Source: Collimonas fungivorans
Lineage (GTDB): Bacteria; Pseudomonadota; Gammaproteobacteria; Burkholderiales; Burkholderiaceae_D
DNA: 64,000 nucleotides
Assembly: GCF_001584145.1 (NCBI RefSeq)
Contig: NZ_CP013232.1
Location: 310,001 to 374,000 of the forward strand
Direction: 5' to 3'
In this document: piece after piece, positions 25,060 to 34,098 of the stretch
Layout: each line of letters opens with the position of its first letter
Position numbering within the stretch: the first letter of the stretch is position 1
The notes under the pieces: model-generated
What the model saw: only the letters and a program-made list of their open reading frames with translations
Database searches by the model: none
Told to the model about the DNA's origin: nothing
Position numbers and translations under genes: made by a program

Positions 25060-26661
25060 ATGAGCATCAACCATGTATCAGTCCGGACCGCCGGCGCAGC
25101 CGGCGACCAGCCTTGTTTCGATCCTACCGCCTACGGCACCGGGCCGGGCGACTCGGTGGCCGAGGCCAGCGAGAATGCGGCGATCACCCACCACGCCACG
25201 ACGATAGGCAAGCGGACCTATCAGTACACGGCGACCGCCGGCCACCTGGTGGCGGTCGATGCCGACAGTTCGCAGCCCGCTGCAAAAATCTTCTACGTGG
25301 CGTTTACCGTCGACGGCCAGGACCTGAATGCGCGCCCGGTCACGTTCTTCTATAACGGCGGGCCGGGTTCGTCGTCGGTGTTCGTATTGCTGGGTTCGTT
25401 TGCGCCCAAGCGCATCAAGACCTCCATGCCGGGCTTCACGCCGCCGCCTCCCTATACTCTGGAAGACAATCCGGACAGCTTGCTCGACAAGAGCGACCTG
25501 GTATTCATCAATCCGGTCGGCACCGGCTATTCCGCCGCCATCGCACCGTTCAAGAACAAGGATTTCTGGGGCGTCGACCAGGATGCCCGCTCGATCACGC
25601 AATTCATCAAGCGCTACCTGACCGCCAACGACCGCTGGAATTCGCCGAAATTCCTGTTCGGCGAATCGTACGGTACGCCGCGCAGCGCCGTGCTGTCGTA
25701 CCTGCTGCACGAGGATGGCGTGGACCTGAACGGCATCACGCTGCAATCGTCGATCCTCGATTACTCCCAGGCCGGAAATCCGGTCGGTGCCTTGCCGACG
25801 GCGGTGGCAGACGCCTGGTATCACAAGAAAATCCAGCTCGTGCCGCCACCGACCGACCTGCCGGCGCTGATGGCGAGTGCAGCGCTGTTTGCGCGCAGCG
25901 ATTACGCCAAGGCGCTGGAGAAATTTCCCAAGGCCGATCCGGCGGCGCTGAAAAAGCTGAGTGAATTTACCGGCATCGACCAGGCCACCCTGACGGGCTG
26001 GGGCCTGGATATCACCGCTGGCGACAGCCGCGGCAGGACGCTGTTCCTGATCAGCCTGCTGCAGAGCCAAGGGCTGGCGCTGGGTTCTTATGATGGCCGC
26101 GTGACCGGCATCGACAGCGGCATCGCCGCCGACATCTCGCCGAACGCGGGCGGCAACGATCCCAGCATGACGGCTGTAGCGGGGGTCTACACGGCGATGT
26201 GGAACAACTACCTGAACGACGGCTTGAAGTTCACATCGAATTCGGCGTTTACCGATCTCAACGACAAGGCGTTCCAGAACTGGGATTTCAGCCACATCGA
26301 TCCGACCGGCGCGCAAAAAGGCATAGACGCCAAGGGCGACGTCATCCTGTACACGGCCGGCGACCTGGCTGCGACCATGAGCCTGAACGTCGATCTGAAG
26401 GTGCTGTCCGCCAACGGCTACTACGATTTTGTCACGCCGTTCTACCAGACCGTGATGGACCTGCAGAAAATGCCGCTGGTCGATGCCGCCGTGCGCAAGA
26501 ACCTGAGTGCGAAATTCTATCCGTCAGGCCACATGATCTACCTGGAAGCGGCTTCACGCACCGTCTTGAAAGCCGATGTGGCGGCGATGATAGACGCCGC
26601 CACATCGGATCACCGGGCGATGGCCAGGATCAGGTCGCTGCAGGCGCTCAAGGACGGCTAG
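25060..26661 (+). CDS. S10 family serine carboxypeptidase-like protein
   Basis: 533 residues. The ATG at 25060 was chosen because a strong AGAAGGAGG lies just upstream; an in-frame ATG at 24970 lies inside the preceding gene. The S10 alpha/beta-hydrolase core shows FFYNGGPGSSS (about 96-106), GESYGT with S203, D456 in NGYYDFVTP and H491 in YPSGHMIY, a complete triad. There is no recognisable signal peptide, unlike most eukaryotic members. The family removes C-terminal amino acids at acid pH, which would complement the endopeptidase encoded just upstream; that pairing is inference. The gene's last 14 bases overlap the convergent CYTH gene. Confidence 0.92.
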   Translation: MSINHVSVRTAGAAGDQPCFDPTAYGTGPGDSVAEASENAAITHHATTIGKRTYQYTATAGHLVAVDADSSQPAAKIFYVAFTVDGQDLNARPVTFFYNGGPGSSSVFVLLGSFAPKRIKTSMPGFTPPPPYTLEDNPDSLLDKSDLVFINPVGTGYSAAIAPFKNKDFWGVDQDARSITQFIKRYLTANDRWNSPKFLFGESYGTPRSAVLSYLLHEDGVDLNGITLQSSILDYSQAGNPVGALPTAVADAWYHKKIQLVPPPTDLPALMASAALFARSDYAKALEKFPKADPAALKKLSEFTGIDQATLTGWGLDITAGDSRGRTLFLISLLQSQGLALGSYDGRVTGIDSGIAADISPNAGGNDPSMTAVAGVYTAMWNNYLNDGLKFTSNSAFTDLNDKAFQNWDFSHIDPTGAQKGIDAKGDVILYTAGDLAATMSLNVDLKVLSANGYYDFVTPFYQTVMDLQKMPLVDAAVRKNLSAKFYPSGHMIYLEAASRTVLKADVAAMIDAATSDHRAMARIRSLQALKDG

Positions 26662-27166
26662 CCGCCAGCAGGTCGAGGTAGGCGCCCTCGACCAGTTGTC
26701 CGGGCTGGACGCCGATCCGTGCCATCAGGGCCTGCGCTTCCTCCACTCCCGCTTGCGCCGGTTCGCCGGCGCCGAGCACCACTTCAAGCTCCAGGAACTC
26801 GCCCAAGCCTTTGACGCGGTCGAGATGGATGCGTGTGCGGCCGGCCAGGTACAGCGTGCGCTGCTTCTCGACCCGGCCGGCTTGTCCGTGCGCCTCGGAC
26901 AATACCGCGCGCAGCAGTTCCGGTTCGGCGGTAGCCGAGATCAGGTAATACGATTCCTTTGGCCCTTGCCGGTCGGAGCGGCGATAAAAAATCAGCTGGC
27001 CGCTGCCGTCGCCGAAGGCCCGCAGTTTCAGCCTGCCGTTGGCACAGTTGAAGAAGGTATCGTCCTGGGTGATTTCAAGCGGGTCTTCGTCTGCCATCGA
27101 CGCCACCCTGGCGATCAGCGCCGGGGTGATGTCGATGCGCGCCTTTATTTCTATATTGCTTGCCAT
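26648..27166 (-). CDS. CYTH-domain protein (class IV adenylate cyclase / triphosphatase-like)
   Basis: 172 residues from MASNIEIKAR; an upstream in-frame ATG (27256) adds 30 residues unlike the family. The N-terminal IEIKAR is the CYTH ExK-type strand that binds triphosphate and metal. Basic and acidic tunnel residues continue as RLKLRAF, LIFYRR, KQRTLYL, RIHLDRVKGLGEFLELEVVL and the final EGAYLDLL. The family includes CyaB adenylate cyclases and thiamine- or inorganic triphosphatases; the sequence does not decide between them. Convergent with the S10 gene, overlapping it by 14 bases, and with its own promoter to the right. Confidence 0.88.
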   Translation of the reverse strand: MASNIEIKARIDITPALIARVASMADEDPLEITQDDTFFNCANGRLKLRAFGDGSGQLIFYRRSDRQGPKESYYLISATAEPELLRAVLSEAHGQAGRVEKQRTLYLAGRTRIHLDRVKGLGEFLELEVVLGAGEPAQAGVEEAQALMARIGVQPGQLVEGAYLDLLAASRP

Positions 27167-27333
27167 GTGCCTGTTCCGCAGTTGTCTGGTACCGGCAAAG
27201 CATAGCAGGATCTTTTCGCTGGCAGACAACGGTCCGGCTGTTGCGTCAACTGTCATCGAGACGTAATCCGGGCGTCACCGTTGCGTAATATTTCATGTAT
27301 AGAGTCGGGCCATTCTTACTCTATGGAAACAAC

Positions 27334-29307
27334 ATGGCACACTCGAGTCGTAGGAAATTCCTCAAAAATTCTGTGGCGGCGATGGGTGCATCCATGCTGC
27401 CTCCCGCAGTTCAGCAAGTGCTGGCGGCGCCTGCGGCCAGCGGCACGCTGGGCTCGGTCGCGCATGTCGTGATCCTGTGCCAGGAAAACCGCTCGTTCGA
27501 TCATTATTTCGGCACCATCAAGGGCGCGCGCGGCTTCAACGACGATCACGCCGCCACCATCCAGGGCACCAGCCGCAACGTCTTCAGCCAGGCCGACAGC
27601 ACCGGCGCCCTGTACACGCCGTGGCGCCTGAACTCCAGCACCGCCTCGGCGCAGTGGCTATCGGATGTGCCGCATGACCTGAACACAGGCACCGCCGCCT
27701 GGAACAAGGGCCGCAACGATAAGTGGATTCCCAACAAGGGCATGAATTCGCACACTTACATGACGCGCAACGACATCCCTTACCACTATGCGCTGGCGGA
27801 TGCCTTCACCCTGTGCGACAACTATTTCTGCTCGGCGCGCACCTCGACCAATCCTAACCGCCTGTACCTGATGAGCGGCACCATCGACCCGCAAGGCGCA
27901 CATGGCGGCCCGGCCACCACCAACGGTTTTACCTACGGTTCGCTGACCTGGCAAACCTATCCTGAAGCGCTACAGGCCGCAGGCATTTCCTGGCGCACCT
28001 ACCAGGAGGTCGACAACTACGACGACAACGCCCTCGCCTGGTTCAAGCAGTTCCAAAACCTGCCGACCAATTCGCCCTTGTACATCAACGGCGTGCAGAC
28101 CCGGGTGCTGGCCGATTTCCAGAATGACGTGATGCAAGACACCTTGCCGGCGGTATCGTGGATCGTCGCGCCGGCGGCAAAATCGGAACATCCCAGCGGT
28201 TCGCCGAATGTCGGCGTCGATTATGTCAACCAGTACCTGCAGGCGTTGGCCGCTAATCCGGCGGTCTGGGCCAAGACAGTATTCATCTATACCTACGACG
28301 AGAACGGCGGCTTTTACGACCACGTCACCACGCCGACGCCGCCGGCCGGCACCGCCAACGAATTTGTCAGCGGCGTGCCGATCGGGCTCGGTTCGCGGGT
28401 GCCGACCATCGTCTGTTCGCCGTGGAGCCGCGGCGGCTGGGTCGCCAGCGAAGTGTTCGATCACACCTCGACCATCCAGTTCCTGGAAAAATGGACCGGT
28501 GTCACTTGCCCCAACATCAGCCAATGGCGGCGCGACATCTGCGGCGACCTGACTTCCTGCTTCGATTTCTCTGTCAGCAATGCGGGTTTTCCGGTATTGC
28601 CGGACACGGTGGCGCTGGCAGCGCTGGCCAACACGCAGAAAACCCTGCCCAAGGCAACGCCGCCGGCGGCCAACACCGTCATGCCGCCCTACGAAGCGGG
28701 GCAAAAGCCGTTGCGCGTGCAGCCCTACCAGCTCAACGGCTGGCTGACGCAGGATTTCGCCGGCCAGCAAGTGTGGACCAACTGGAGCAACGGCGGCAGC
28801 AAACCGGCGCCGCTGCAAATCAATGTCGACAACTACCGCAGCGACAATCCCTGGATCTACACCATGGCGGCTAACGCCACCTCCAGCGACTATTGGCATG
28901 TGATCAGTTATGGCGGCGGTTATTACGACCTGGAGATGATCGGCCCCAACCAGTTCTACCGGCGTTTCAAGGGCTTTCTCAGCGCAACCGCATGGCAAGG
29001 CCAGCCGGAACCGCAAGTGAAGCTGACCAACAATGGCGTGGGGCAGGCGGTCAGCATCGTGTTCGACAACAGCGGCACCACGAATACGGCAGTGTTCACG
29101 GTGCTGGACCGCATCACCTCCGGCAGCCTCGTCACCCAGACCGTCACGGTAGCGGCGAAGCAGACCGCGACGCTGCAATTGAACACCACCAGCGGCTGGT
29201 ATGACGTCAAGATCAGCCTGGGCGGCGACAGCAATTTCATGCAGTCGATGGTCGGCTACACCGAAGGTCACCAGGGCCTGACCCGGCCGCCGGTATTGCG
29301 TTGGTAA
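27334..29307 (+). CDS. Tat-exported phospholipase C (phosphocholine-specific type)
   Basis: 657 residues from ATG 27334, which has GGAA 5 bases upstream. The N-terminus SSRRKFLKNSVAAMGAS is a twin-arginine signal, so the enzyme is folded before export. The phosphoesterase domain covers about 40-430, with ENRSFDHYFG, a histidine/asparagine cluster near NSHTYMTRNDIPYH, and YTYDENGGFYDHV near the C-terminal end of the catalytic core. Two DUF756-type beta domains follow (about 455-555 and 565-650). Relatives in Pseudomonas and Burkholderia (PlcN/PlcH) release phosphocholine from phosphatidylcholine or sphingomyelin. A small membrane-anchored protein gene follows 21 bases later and may be an accessory. 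Confidence 0.92.
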   Translation: MAHSSRRKFLKNSVAAMGASMLPPAVQQVLAAPAASGTLGSVAHVVILCQENRSFDHYFGTIKGARGFNDDHAATIQGTSRNVFSQADSTGALYTPWRLNSSTASAQWLSDVPHDLNTGTAAWNKGRNDKWIPNKGMNSHTYMTRNDIPYHYALADAFTLCDNYFCSARTSTNPNRLYLMSGTIDPQGAHGGPATTNGFTYGSLTWQTYPEALQAAGISWRTYQEVDNYDDNALAWFKQFQNLPTNSPLYINGVQTRVLADFQNDVMQDTLPAVSWIVAPAAKSEHPSGSPNVGVDYVNQYLQALAANPAVWAKTVFIYTYDENGGFYDHVTTPTPPAGTANEFVSGVPIGLGSRVPTIVCSPWSRGGWVASEVFDHTSTIQFLEKWTGVTCPNISQWRRDICGDLTSCFDFSVSNAGFPVLPDTVALAALANTQKTLPKATPPAANTVMPPYEAGQKPLRVQPYQLNGWLTQDFAGQQVWTNWSNGGSKPAPLQINVDNYRSDNPWIYTMAANATSSDYWHVISYGGGYYDLEMIGPNQFYRRFKGFLSATAWQGQPEPQVKLTNNGVGQAVSIVFDNSGTTNTAVFTVLDRITSGSLVTQTVTVAAKQTATLQLNTTSGWYDVKISLGGDSNFMQSMVGYTEGHQGLTRPPVLRW

Positions 29308-29328
29308 ACAACGGCAGCAGGGTACGTA

Positions 29329-29805
29329 ATGGATGAGAAAAAAATTGCGCTGGGCGCAGGTTTGACAGGCATCGCATTCATTGCCCTGCTGGTGTACCTG
29401 ACCGCTCCCGACTTGCTGCCCCGGCCCGCCGTCGTGCTGCTTCCGGCCGGCGGCGCTGCAGCAAGCGCGCCCGACAGGGCGGCTCCGATAAAATCCGGCG
29501 CCACGGCGGACGTAACGGCCAAGGCCGATTGTTCCGCTGAGCGCCTGGATTCCTGGCAGCTGATGAGCGTCGGAGCGGGCGGCTACCGGCAAGGCGGTTT
29601 CGCGGTGCTGAACAACGCGCTGCGCGGTTCGCTGACAGTCGCCGAGGCGCAAATTTTCGACGGCAACCTGCGGCTGGAAAAGGTAAGCGGCAATGCGGTG
29701 GAATTACGTTGCGGCGATATCGTGCAAACCCTGGTGCTGGCGGACAGCCATGGCGCGGCGCCTGAAATGCGGACGGCATTGCCGGACCCAGGCTCGAATA
29801 ACTGA
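29329..29805 (+). CDS. Membrane-anchored protein downstream of phospholipase C, function unknown
   Basis: 158 residues. One N-terminal membrane helix (about 6-25, IALGAGLTGIAFIALLVYL) is followed by an Ala/Pro-rich linker and a small C-terminal beta domain (about 75-145) with FAVLNNALRGSLTVAEAQIF and VELRCGDIVQTLVL. The topology (short cytoplasmic end, single helix, periplasmic domain) loosely resembles GspC-like or chaperone-type anchors, but no family was recognised. Spacing of 21 bases to the phospholipase gene suggests the same transcript. Frame integrity and codon use look genuine. Confidence 0.65.
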   Translation: MDEKKIALGAGLTGIAFIALLVYLTAPDLLPRPAVVLLPAGGAAASAPDRAAPIKSGATADVTAKADCSAERLDSWQLMSVGAGGYRQGGFAVLNNALRGSLTVAEAQIFDGNLRLEKVSGNAVELRCGDIVQTLVLADSHGAAPEMRTALPDPGSNN

Positions 29806-29903
29806 CTGCATGTCAGCGCGGCAGTGCAAGGAAGCTCGGCTCATGGCATGCTATGACGGACAGTCATTATTCCGTCTTTTCAATCCCCTAAAAGGGCGAT
29901 GCC

Positions 29904-30320
29904 ATGAAACGCTATTTTCTTTGCCTTGCAAGCGTGATGTTTTTTGCTCCGCCGGCCTCGATGGCGGCTACCGGCAGCCACGATTTTTCGAATATTTTCA
30001 AAGCATGCTATTCCGCGGCCAATGCCAGCGACGAATCGAAATCGGCCTGCCTGGCCGATGAACTGAACCTGCAAAGCAAGGCCGTCGCCGATCTGCACCA
30101 GTCGACCTCGGAATTGCTGGCTGGCGCGGAGAAACAACAGCTTGCCGACGATTTTGTCGGATGGAAGAAAAGCATTCTGCTCGATTGCTCGATCCAGGCC
30201 GACAGCAAGACCGTGCCGCTGGAACGGGAAAACGCCAGGAAGTATTGCCTGATCGAGCGCACGCTCGGACGCATGAACGGCTACGAGACGATCCGCCAGG
30301 ACCGGGCGCTCGGAAAATAA
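29904..30320 (+). CDS. Small secreted four-cysteine protein, LprI/DUF1311-like
   Basis: 138 residues with a clear signal peptide (MKRYFLCLASVMFFAPPASMAA). The mature part is helical and carries four cysteines (KACYS, SACLA, LDCSI, KYCLI). The pattern W-x-x-S-I-L-L-D-C followed by C-x-I-E-R-T-x-x-R near the end matches the layout of LprI-like (DUF1311) proteins, some of which inhibit lysozyme. The assignment is tentative because overall similarity is judged by eye. It lies 4 bases from the stop of a convergent AraC-type gene and is probably monocistronic. Confidence 0.6.
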   Translation: MKRYFLCLASVMFFAPPASMAATGSHDFSNIFKACYSAANASDESKSACLADELNLQSKAVADLHQSTSELLAGAEKQQLADDFVGWKKSILLDCSIQADSKTVPLERENARKYCLIERTLGRMNGYETIRQDRALGK

Positions 30321-30324
30321 AATC

Positions 30325-31269
30325 CTAGGCTTTTGCTGCGCGCGAAGCACGCTTCACCGCTTGCGGCGGCTGCCCGACCGTACGCAGGAAAGCGCGCCGC
30401 ATGCGCTCGGGATCCGAAAAGCCGGTCTCCCTCGCCACCACATCGATCGAGTGGCTGCTGTCTTCCAGCATGGCGCGCGCCGCTTCGACTCTTAACGCTT
30501 CCACCGCCTTGGCGGGCGATTTCCCGGTCTCGTTGCGGAACGCCCGGCTGAACTGGCGCCGGCTCAAATGGGCGGCGTCGGCCAGCTCATCCACCGACAA
30601 TTCCTTGGCCAGGTTGCGCTTGGCGTAACTGAGCGCGCTCTGGATCCGGTCCGACTTCGCTTCCATTTCCAGCAGCGCCGAAAACTGCGACTGGCCGCCG
30701 CTGCGGCGGTGGTAGACCACCATCATCCTGGCGATCAGGCGCGCGTTGGCCGTCCCCAGGTCCTGCTCCACCAGCGCCAGGCTCAAATCGATGCAGGCGG
30801 TCATGCCGGCCGAGGTCCAGATATCGCCGTCGTTGATGAAGATGCGATCTTCTTCAACCCGCGTTTTCGGATACAGGTGTTGCAATTCGCGCGCTTGCGC
30901 CCAGTGCGTGGTGATACGGCGGCCGTTCAGCAGGTCGGCTTCGGCCAGCAAGAACGCACCGGTGCAGATGCTGGCGGTGCGGCGTGAAGCGGCGCTGGAC
31001 TGGCGCAGGAAATCGAGGAAGCGGGGCGACGACACTATCGGCGACATGGAGCCGGTGACCATCACCGTGTCGTAAGTGTGTCCATCGAAGGGGATGCTGT
31101 CGACCTTGACGCCGGACGAACTGCGCACCGGCCCGCCATGCTCGGACAGCATCATCACATCGTAAAACGGGCCGCCCGGGCAGTCGTTGGCCAGCTCGAA
31201 CACGGAGACGGCTGCCATGTCGACTAGCTGGAAGCCGTCGAAAACGACAAAAGCGATGGATTTTTTCAT
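30325..31269 (-). CDS. GlxA-type AraC family regulator (DJ-1/PfpI domain + HTH)
   Basis: 314 residues. The N-terminal DJ-1/PfpI-like domain (about 5-175) begins SIAFVVFDGFQLVD and has SICTGAFLLAEA at the position of the nucleophile elbow. The C-terminal AraC HTH pair (about 215-310) contains ELSVDELADAAHLSRRQFSRAF and IDVVARETGFSDPERMRRAF. Such regulators activate nearby detoxification or catabolic genes in response to small molecules. It is divergent from an SDR gene, and a perfect 9-bp inverted repeat lies in the shared 131-base promoter region, one arm 2 bases from this start codon, suggesting autoregulation and control of the SDR gene. Confidence 0.92.
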   Translation of the reverse strand: MKKSIAFVVFDGFQLVDMAAVSVFELANDCPGGPFYDVMMLSEHGGPVRSSSGVKVDSIPFDGHTYDTVMVTGSMSPIVSSPRFLDFLRQSSAASRRTASICTGAFLLAEADLLNGRRITTHWAQARELQHLYPKTRVEEDRIFINDGDIWTSAGMTACIDLSLALVEQDLGTANARLIARMMVVYHRRSGGQSQFSALLEMEAKSDRIQSALSYAKRNLAKELSVDELADAAHLSRRQFSRAFRNETGKSPAKAVEALRVEAARAMLEDSSHSIDVVARETGFSDPERMRRAFLRTVGQPPQAVKRASRAAKA

Positions 31270-31270
31270 G

Positions 31271-31307
31271 ATGTCCCAATTCGAGGTAAATACGTCACTT
31301 GGGACAT
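31271..31307. promoter_or_regulatory. Perfect 9-bp inverted repeat, candidate operator of AraC/SDR pair
   Basis: ATGTCCCAA (31271-31279) and TTGGGACAT (31299-31307) are exactly complementary with a 19-base spacer. They lie in the divergent promoter region, the left arm directly before the regulator's start codon. Centre-to-centre distance of the arms is 28 bases, about 2.7 helical turns. Confidence 0.6.
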
Positions 31308-31400
31308 AGCTTGAGCTTCTACACTGGACTTGTCAACCTCTCTTATCAACTTTTAAACCAGCTGGCCCGACAGTCCGGCATCACTTTCCAAGGATACAAA

Positions 31401-32207
31401 ATGTCTACCCAAACCACTACCCAGGGCACGGCCCTCATCACCGGCGCCTCGACCGGCATCGGCGCCATCTATGCGGACCGCCTGGCGCGCCGCGGCTACG
31501 ACCTGATACTGGTCGCCCGCAACCAGGAAAAGCTGGATCAATTGGCAACTCAATTATCTGCCGGCACCGGCCGCAAGGTCGACGTCATCAAGGCCGACCT
31601 CAGCGTCAAGAGCGACTTGCGGGCCATCGAACAGCGGCTTGCCGACGACGCCAGCATCACCATGCTGGTCAATAATGCCGGCCTCGGCGCGACCAAGAGC
31701 CTGATCGAATCGACGCCGGAAGAACTCGACGACCTGATCACATTGAATGTGCAGGCGCTGACCCGCCTGACGCGTGCTGTCGCGCCGGCCATGGTAGCGC
31801 GCAAGAATGGCGTCATCATCAATATTTCGTCGATGGTGGCGGTGTCGCCGGAAACGCTGAACGGCACCTACGGCGGCACCAAGGCTTATGTGCTGGCGCT
31901 GACGCAATCGCTGCATCATGAGCTCGGTGCAAAAGGCATACGGGTGCAAGCCGTGCTGCCGGGCGCCATCCGCACGCCGTTCTGGGACCGCGCCGGCGTG
32001 CCGGTGCAGCACCTGCCGCAAGAGATCGTGATGGATGCGGAAGACCTGGTCGATGCTGCACTCGCCGGGCTTGACCAGGGCGAGCTGGCGACAGTGCCGT
32101 CGCTGCCGGACCTGGCCGACTGGGACCGCTTCGAAGCTGCGCGCCAGGCGCTCAAGCCCAACCTGTCGCATGTCAAGCCGGCGGCGCGCTACAAGGTCGG
32201 CGCTTGA
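31401..32207 (+). CDS. SDR family NAD(P)-dependent oxidoreductase
   Basis: 268 residues from ATG 31401 (MSTQTTTQ); the longer frame from 31299 runs through the operator region. Rossmann motif TGASTGIG (about 14-21), followed by RRGYDLILVARN, which favours NADP because of the arginine. NNAG is at about 91-94, a catalytic Ser in NISSMV, and YGGTK as the YxxxK motif. The protein belongs to the DltE/YqjQ-like classical SDR group; the substrate is not predictable. It is divergently paired with a GlxA-type regulator that probably controls it. A GC-rich hairpin follows the stop. Confidence 0.92.
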   Translation: MSTQTTTQGTALITGASTGIGAIYADRLARRGYDLILVARNQEKLDQLATQLSAGTGRKVDVIKADLSVKSDLRAIEQRLADDASITMLVNNAGLGATKSLIESTPEELDDLITLNVQALTRLTRAVAPAMVARKNGVIINISSMVAVSPETLNGTYGGTKAYVLALTQSLHHELGAKGIRVQAVLPGAIRTPFWDRAGVPVQHLPQEIVMDAEDLVDAALAGLDQGELATVPSLPDLADWDRFEAARQALKPNLSHVKPAARYKVGA

Positions 32208-32230
32208 TTCAAGCCAAGCGTCTCGTGACT

Positions 32231-32255
32231 CGGGTGCAGGAGATGCCTGCACCCG
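32231..32255. terminator. Hairpin between convergent SDR and GNAT genes
   Basis: CGGGTGCAGG (32231-32240) pairs perfectly with CCTGCACCCG (32246-32255), loop of 5. No T-run follows, but position between two convergent stops suggests a shared terminator. Confidence 0.6.
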
Positions 32256-32268
32256 CAACGGCCTGTCT

Positions 32269-32742
32269 TCAGTTCGCAACCAGCTTCAGTTTCATGCCCT
32301 CGTGCGAGGCGACGAAACCCAGCGACTCATAAAATTGCCTGGCCTTCGGCCGCAACTTGTCGGTTGTCAGCTGCACCATGTGGCAGCCTCGTTCCGCCGA
32401 GCGCGCGATAGCCCACTCAAACAGCGATTTGCCAAAACCCCTGGAGCGGAAGCGGGCGTCGATCCTGACGCCCTCTATGAGCGCACGCCAGCTGCCGCGA
32501 TACGTGAGGTAGGGGATGAACGTGATCTGCAAGACGCCAACCACTTCATCGCCGAGGCAGGCGACTATCAGCTCGTTATTGGAATCCGCCCGGATCGCGC
32601 CGAACGCCGCCAGATAACTCTCGGGAAGAGGATCTTCATACTGCTCGCGCGCCGCGCCCAGCGGATCATCGGCGAGCATCCGGACTATGTGCGGCAGATC
32701 GTCTTCGTTGGCAAGGCGGAAAGTTAGCGGCATTTCAGACAT
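32269..32742 (-). CDS. GNAT family N-acetyltransferase
   Basis: 157 residues. The acetyl-CoA fold is visible: FRLANEDDLPHIVRML at the N-terminus, VVGVLQITFIPYL as the central strand, the pyrophosphate-binding loop RFRSRGFGKSLFEWAI (R/Q-x-x-G-x-G/A type), and the final KARQFYESLGFVASHEGMKL. Acceptor substrate is unknown. It is convergent with the SDR gene and has its promoter to the right. Confidence 0.88.
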   Translation of the reverse strand: MSEMPLTFRLANEDDLPHIVRMLADDPLGAAREQYEDPLPESYLAAFGAIRADSNNELIVACLGDEVVGVLQITFIPYLTYRGSWRALIEGVRIDARFRSRGFGKSLFEWAIARSAERGCHMVQLTTDKLRPKARQFYESLGFVASHEGMKLKLVAN

Positions 32743-33116
32743 GGAAATGTGATTCTTTCGCTGGATTTGAAAACTGCATTATGAACGATCGGGCGCTATG
32801 GGTATTGACGCCATCTGCCGGTCGGACGCCTGGATTGCGCATCGATATCCTGTTGTCTCAAATCATTTATTGTCAGTCGTCATACAACTATATGCGAATG
32901 AAAAATCATCACCTGAGCACTGCCTCCGAAGATGTATATCTATGGGGAAATAAATCCGGTTGCTAAAATATTTTTTGCTGCTTATACTGCGAATCAAGTT
33001 GTAGGATGACTGATAACAGGAAATCATTTGCGCAAACCGGCCAAGACCTGCAGCGCATGCGGTGACGCCAGGCAGTCCAGCCGCAAGAGCTGATTCTGCC
33101 AACAACAGGAGACAAG
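32743..33116. promoter_or_regulatory. Promoter region of the lactonase-TRAP cluster with paired operator-like sites
   Basis: 374 bases without a gene. Two 19-base motifs in inverted orientation lie at 32870-32888 (TTGTCAGTCGTCATACAAC) and 32998-33016 (GTTGTAGGATGACTGATAA). Reading the second on the other strand, 16 of 19 positions agree. GTxGTxxxACAAC-type sequences resemble GntR/FadR-family operators, which often control sugar-acid uptake genes. No such regulator is encoded next to the cluster. The role is inference. Confidence 0.5.
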
Positions 33117-34016
33117 GTGAGTATCGATAAAACGACGATCAATCTCGAGCGTCTCGGCGACTTGCGCTGCGGCGTGGGTGAAAGCCCGCTGTGGAGCGAG
33201 GAAGAGGGCGCCTGGTACTGGGTCGACATTCCTGCCAGGACGGTCTGGCGCTGGCATGCCGGATCAGCTTCGGCGCGCAGCTGGACGCTGCCTGAAATGG
33301 TCGGCTGCATTGCACTGAAAGACAGCGGCGGCCTGATTGCCGGCATGGAAACCGGGATTTTCAGCCTGCACCTGGGCAACGCCCAATCTGCCGTGGCGGA
33401 AAAGCTGGCAAGCCCTGCCGGCCTGCGCGAAGGCATGCGTTTCAATGACGGCCGCTGCGACCGCCAGGGGCGTTTCTGGAGCGGCACCATGTTCCTCGAC
33501 ATGGCGGCGGCGCGCGCCGACGGCCATTTATACCGTTATACGCCGCAGGGCCTGTCGCTGCCGATGGTGTCCAGGCTGATCGTCTCGAACGGCCTGGCCT
33601 GGTCGCCTGACGGCCGCACCATGTATCTCTCCGATTCGCACGCATCGCGCCAGCTGGTCTGGGCCTACGATTACGACATCGACGACGGCATACCCAGCGC
33701 CCAGCGGATTTTCGTCGACATGAACCAGCATCCCGGCAGGCCGGACGGCGCGGCCGTAGATATCGACGGCTGTTACTGGATATGCGGCAACGACGGCAGC
33801 TGTGTCCTGCGTTTTACACCTGAGGGAAAACTGGACCGGAAAATCGACCTGCCGATGAGCAAACCCGCGATGTGCGCGTTTGGCGGCGCCGGCCTGGATA
33901 CCTTGCTGGTGACATCCATCAGCGCCGGCCTGGCGGCAGACGATCAATGGGCCGGTGCGGTAGTGACATTGCGCCCTGGCGTCGCCGGCATGCCAGAGAC
34001 GGCATTCCGGACCTGA
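33117..34016 (+). CDS. SMP-30/gluconolactonase family lactonase
   Basis: 299 residues starting at GTG 33117 with AGGAG 6 bases upstream. A six-bladed beta-propeller is expected. The divalent-metal ligands of the family are recognisable: E in CGVGESPLW, N in SNGLAWSPDG and D in GRPDGAAVD; RFNDGRCDRQGRFW is the typical second-blade signature. The enzyme opens sugar lactones (aldonolactones) to sugar acids in the cytoplasm. It heads a run of TRAP transporter and porin genes, pointing to uptake and first-step processing of an aldonic or uronic acid-type compound; the exact substrate cannot be read from sequence. Confidence 0.92.
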   Translation: MSIDKTTINLERLGDLRCGVGESPLWSEEEGAWYWVDIPARTVWRWHAGSASARSWTLPEMVGCIALKDSGGLIAGMETGIFSLHLGNAQSAVAEKLASPAGLREGMRFNDGRCDRQGRFWSGTMFLDMAAARADGHLYRYTPQGLSLPMVSRLIVSNGLAWSPDGRTMYLSDSHASRQLVWAYDYDIDDGIPSAQRIFVDMNQHPGRPDGAAVDIDGCYWICGNDGSCVLRFTPEGKLDRKIDLPMSKPAMCAFGGAGLDTLLVTSISAGLAADDQWAGAVVTLRPGVAGMPETAFRT

Positions 34017-34098
34017 ACGACGGTGCAGCGGGGCGCCGCGATTTTTGTAGGTCACGCAACGATTTTTTGTAAATAAATAAAAACCAGGAGACAGAAAA

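Noticed and set aside
25078..26316. 412-codon minus-strand frame opposite the S10 peptidase
   Set aside because: Shadow of a gene with intact catalytic triad on the other strand.
27970..29652. 560-codon minus-strand frame opposite the phospholipase C gene
   Set aside because: Composition and lack of any family feature mark it as a shadow; the plus strand has a full Tat-phospholipase reading.
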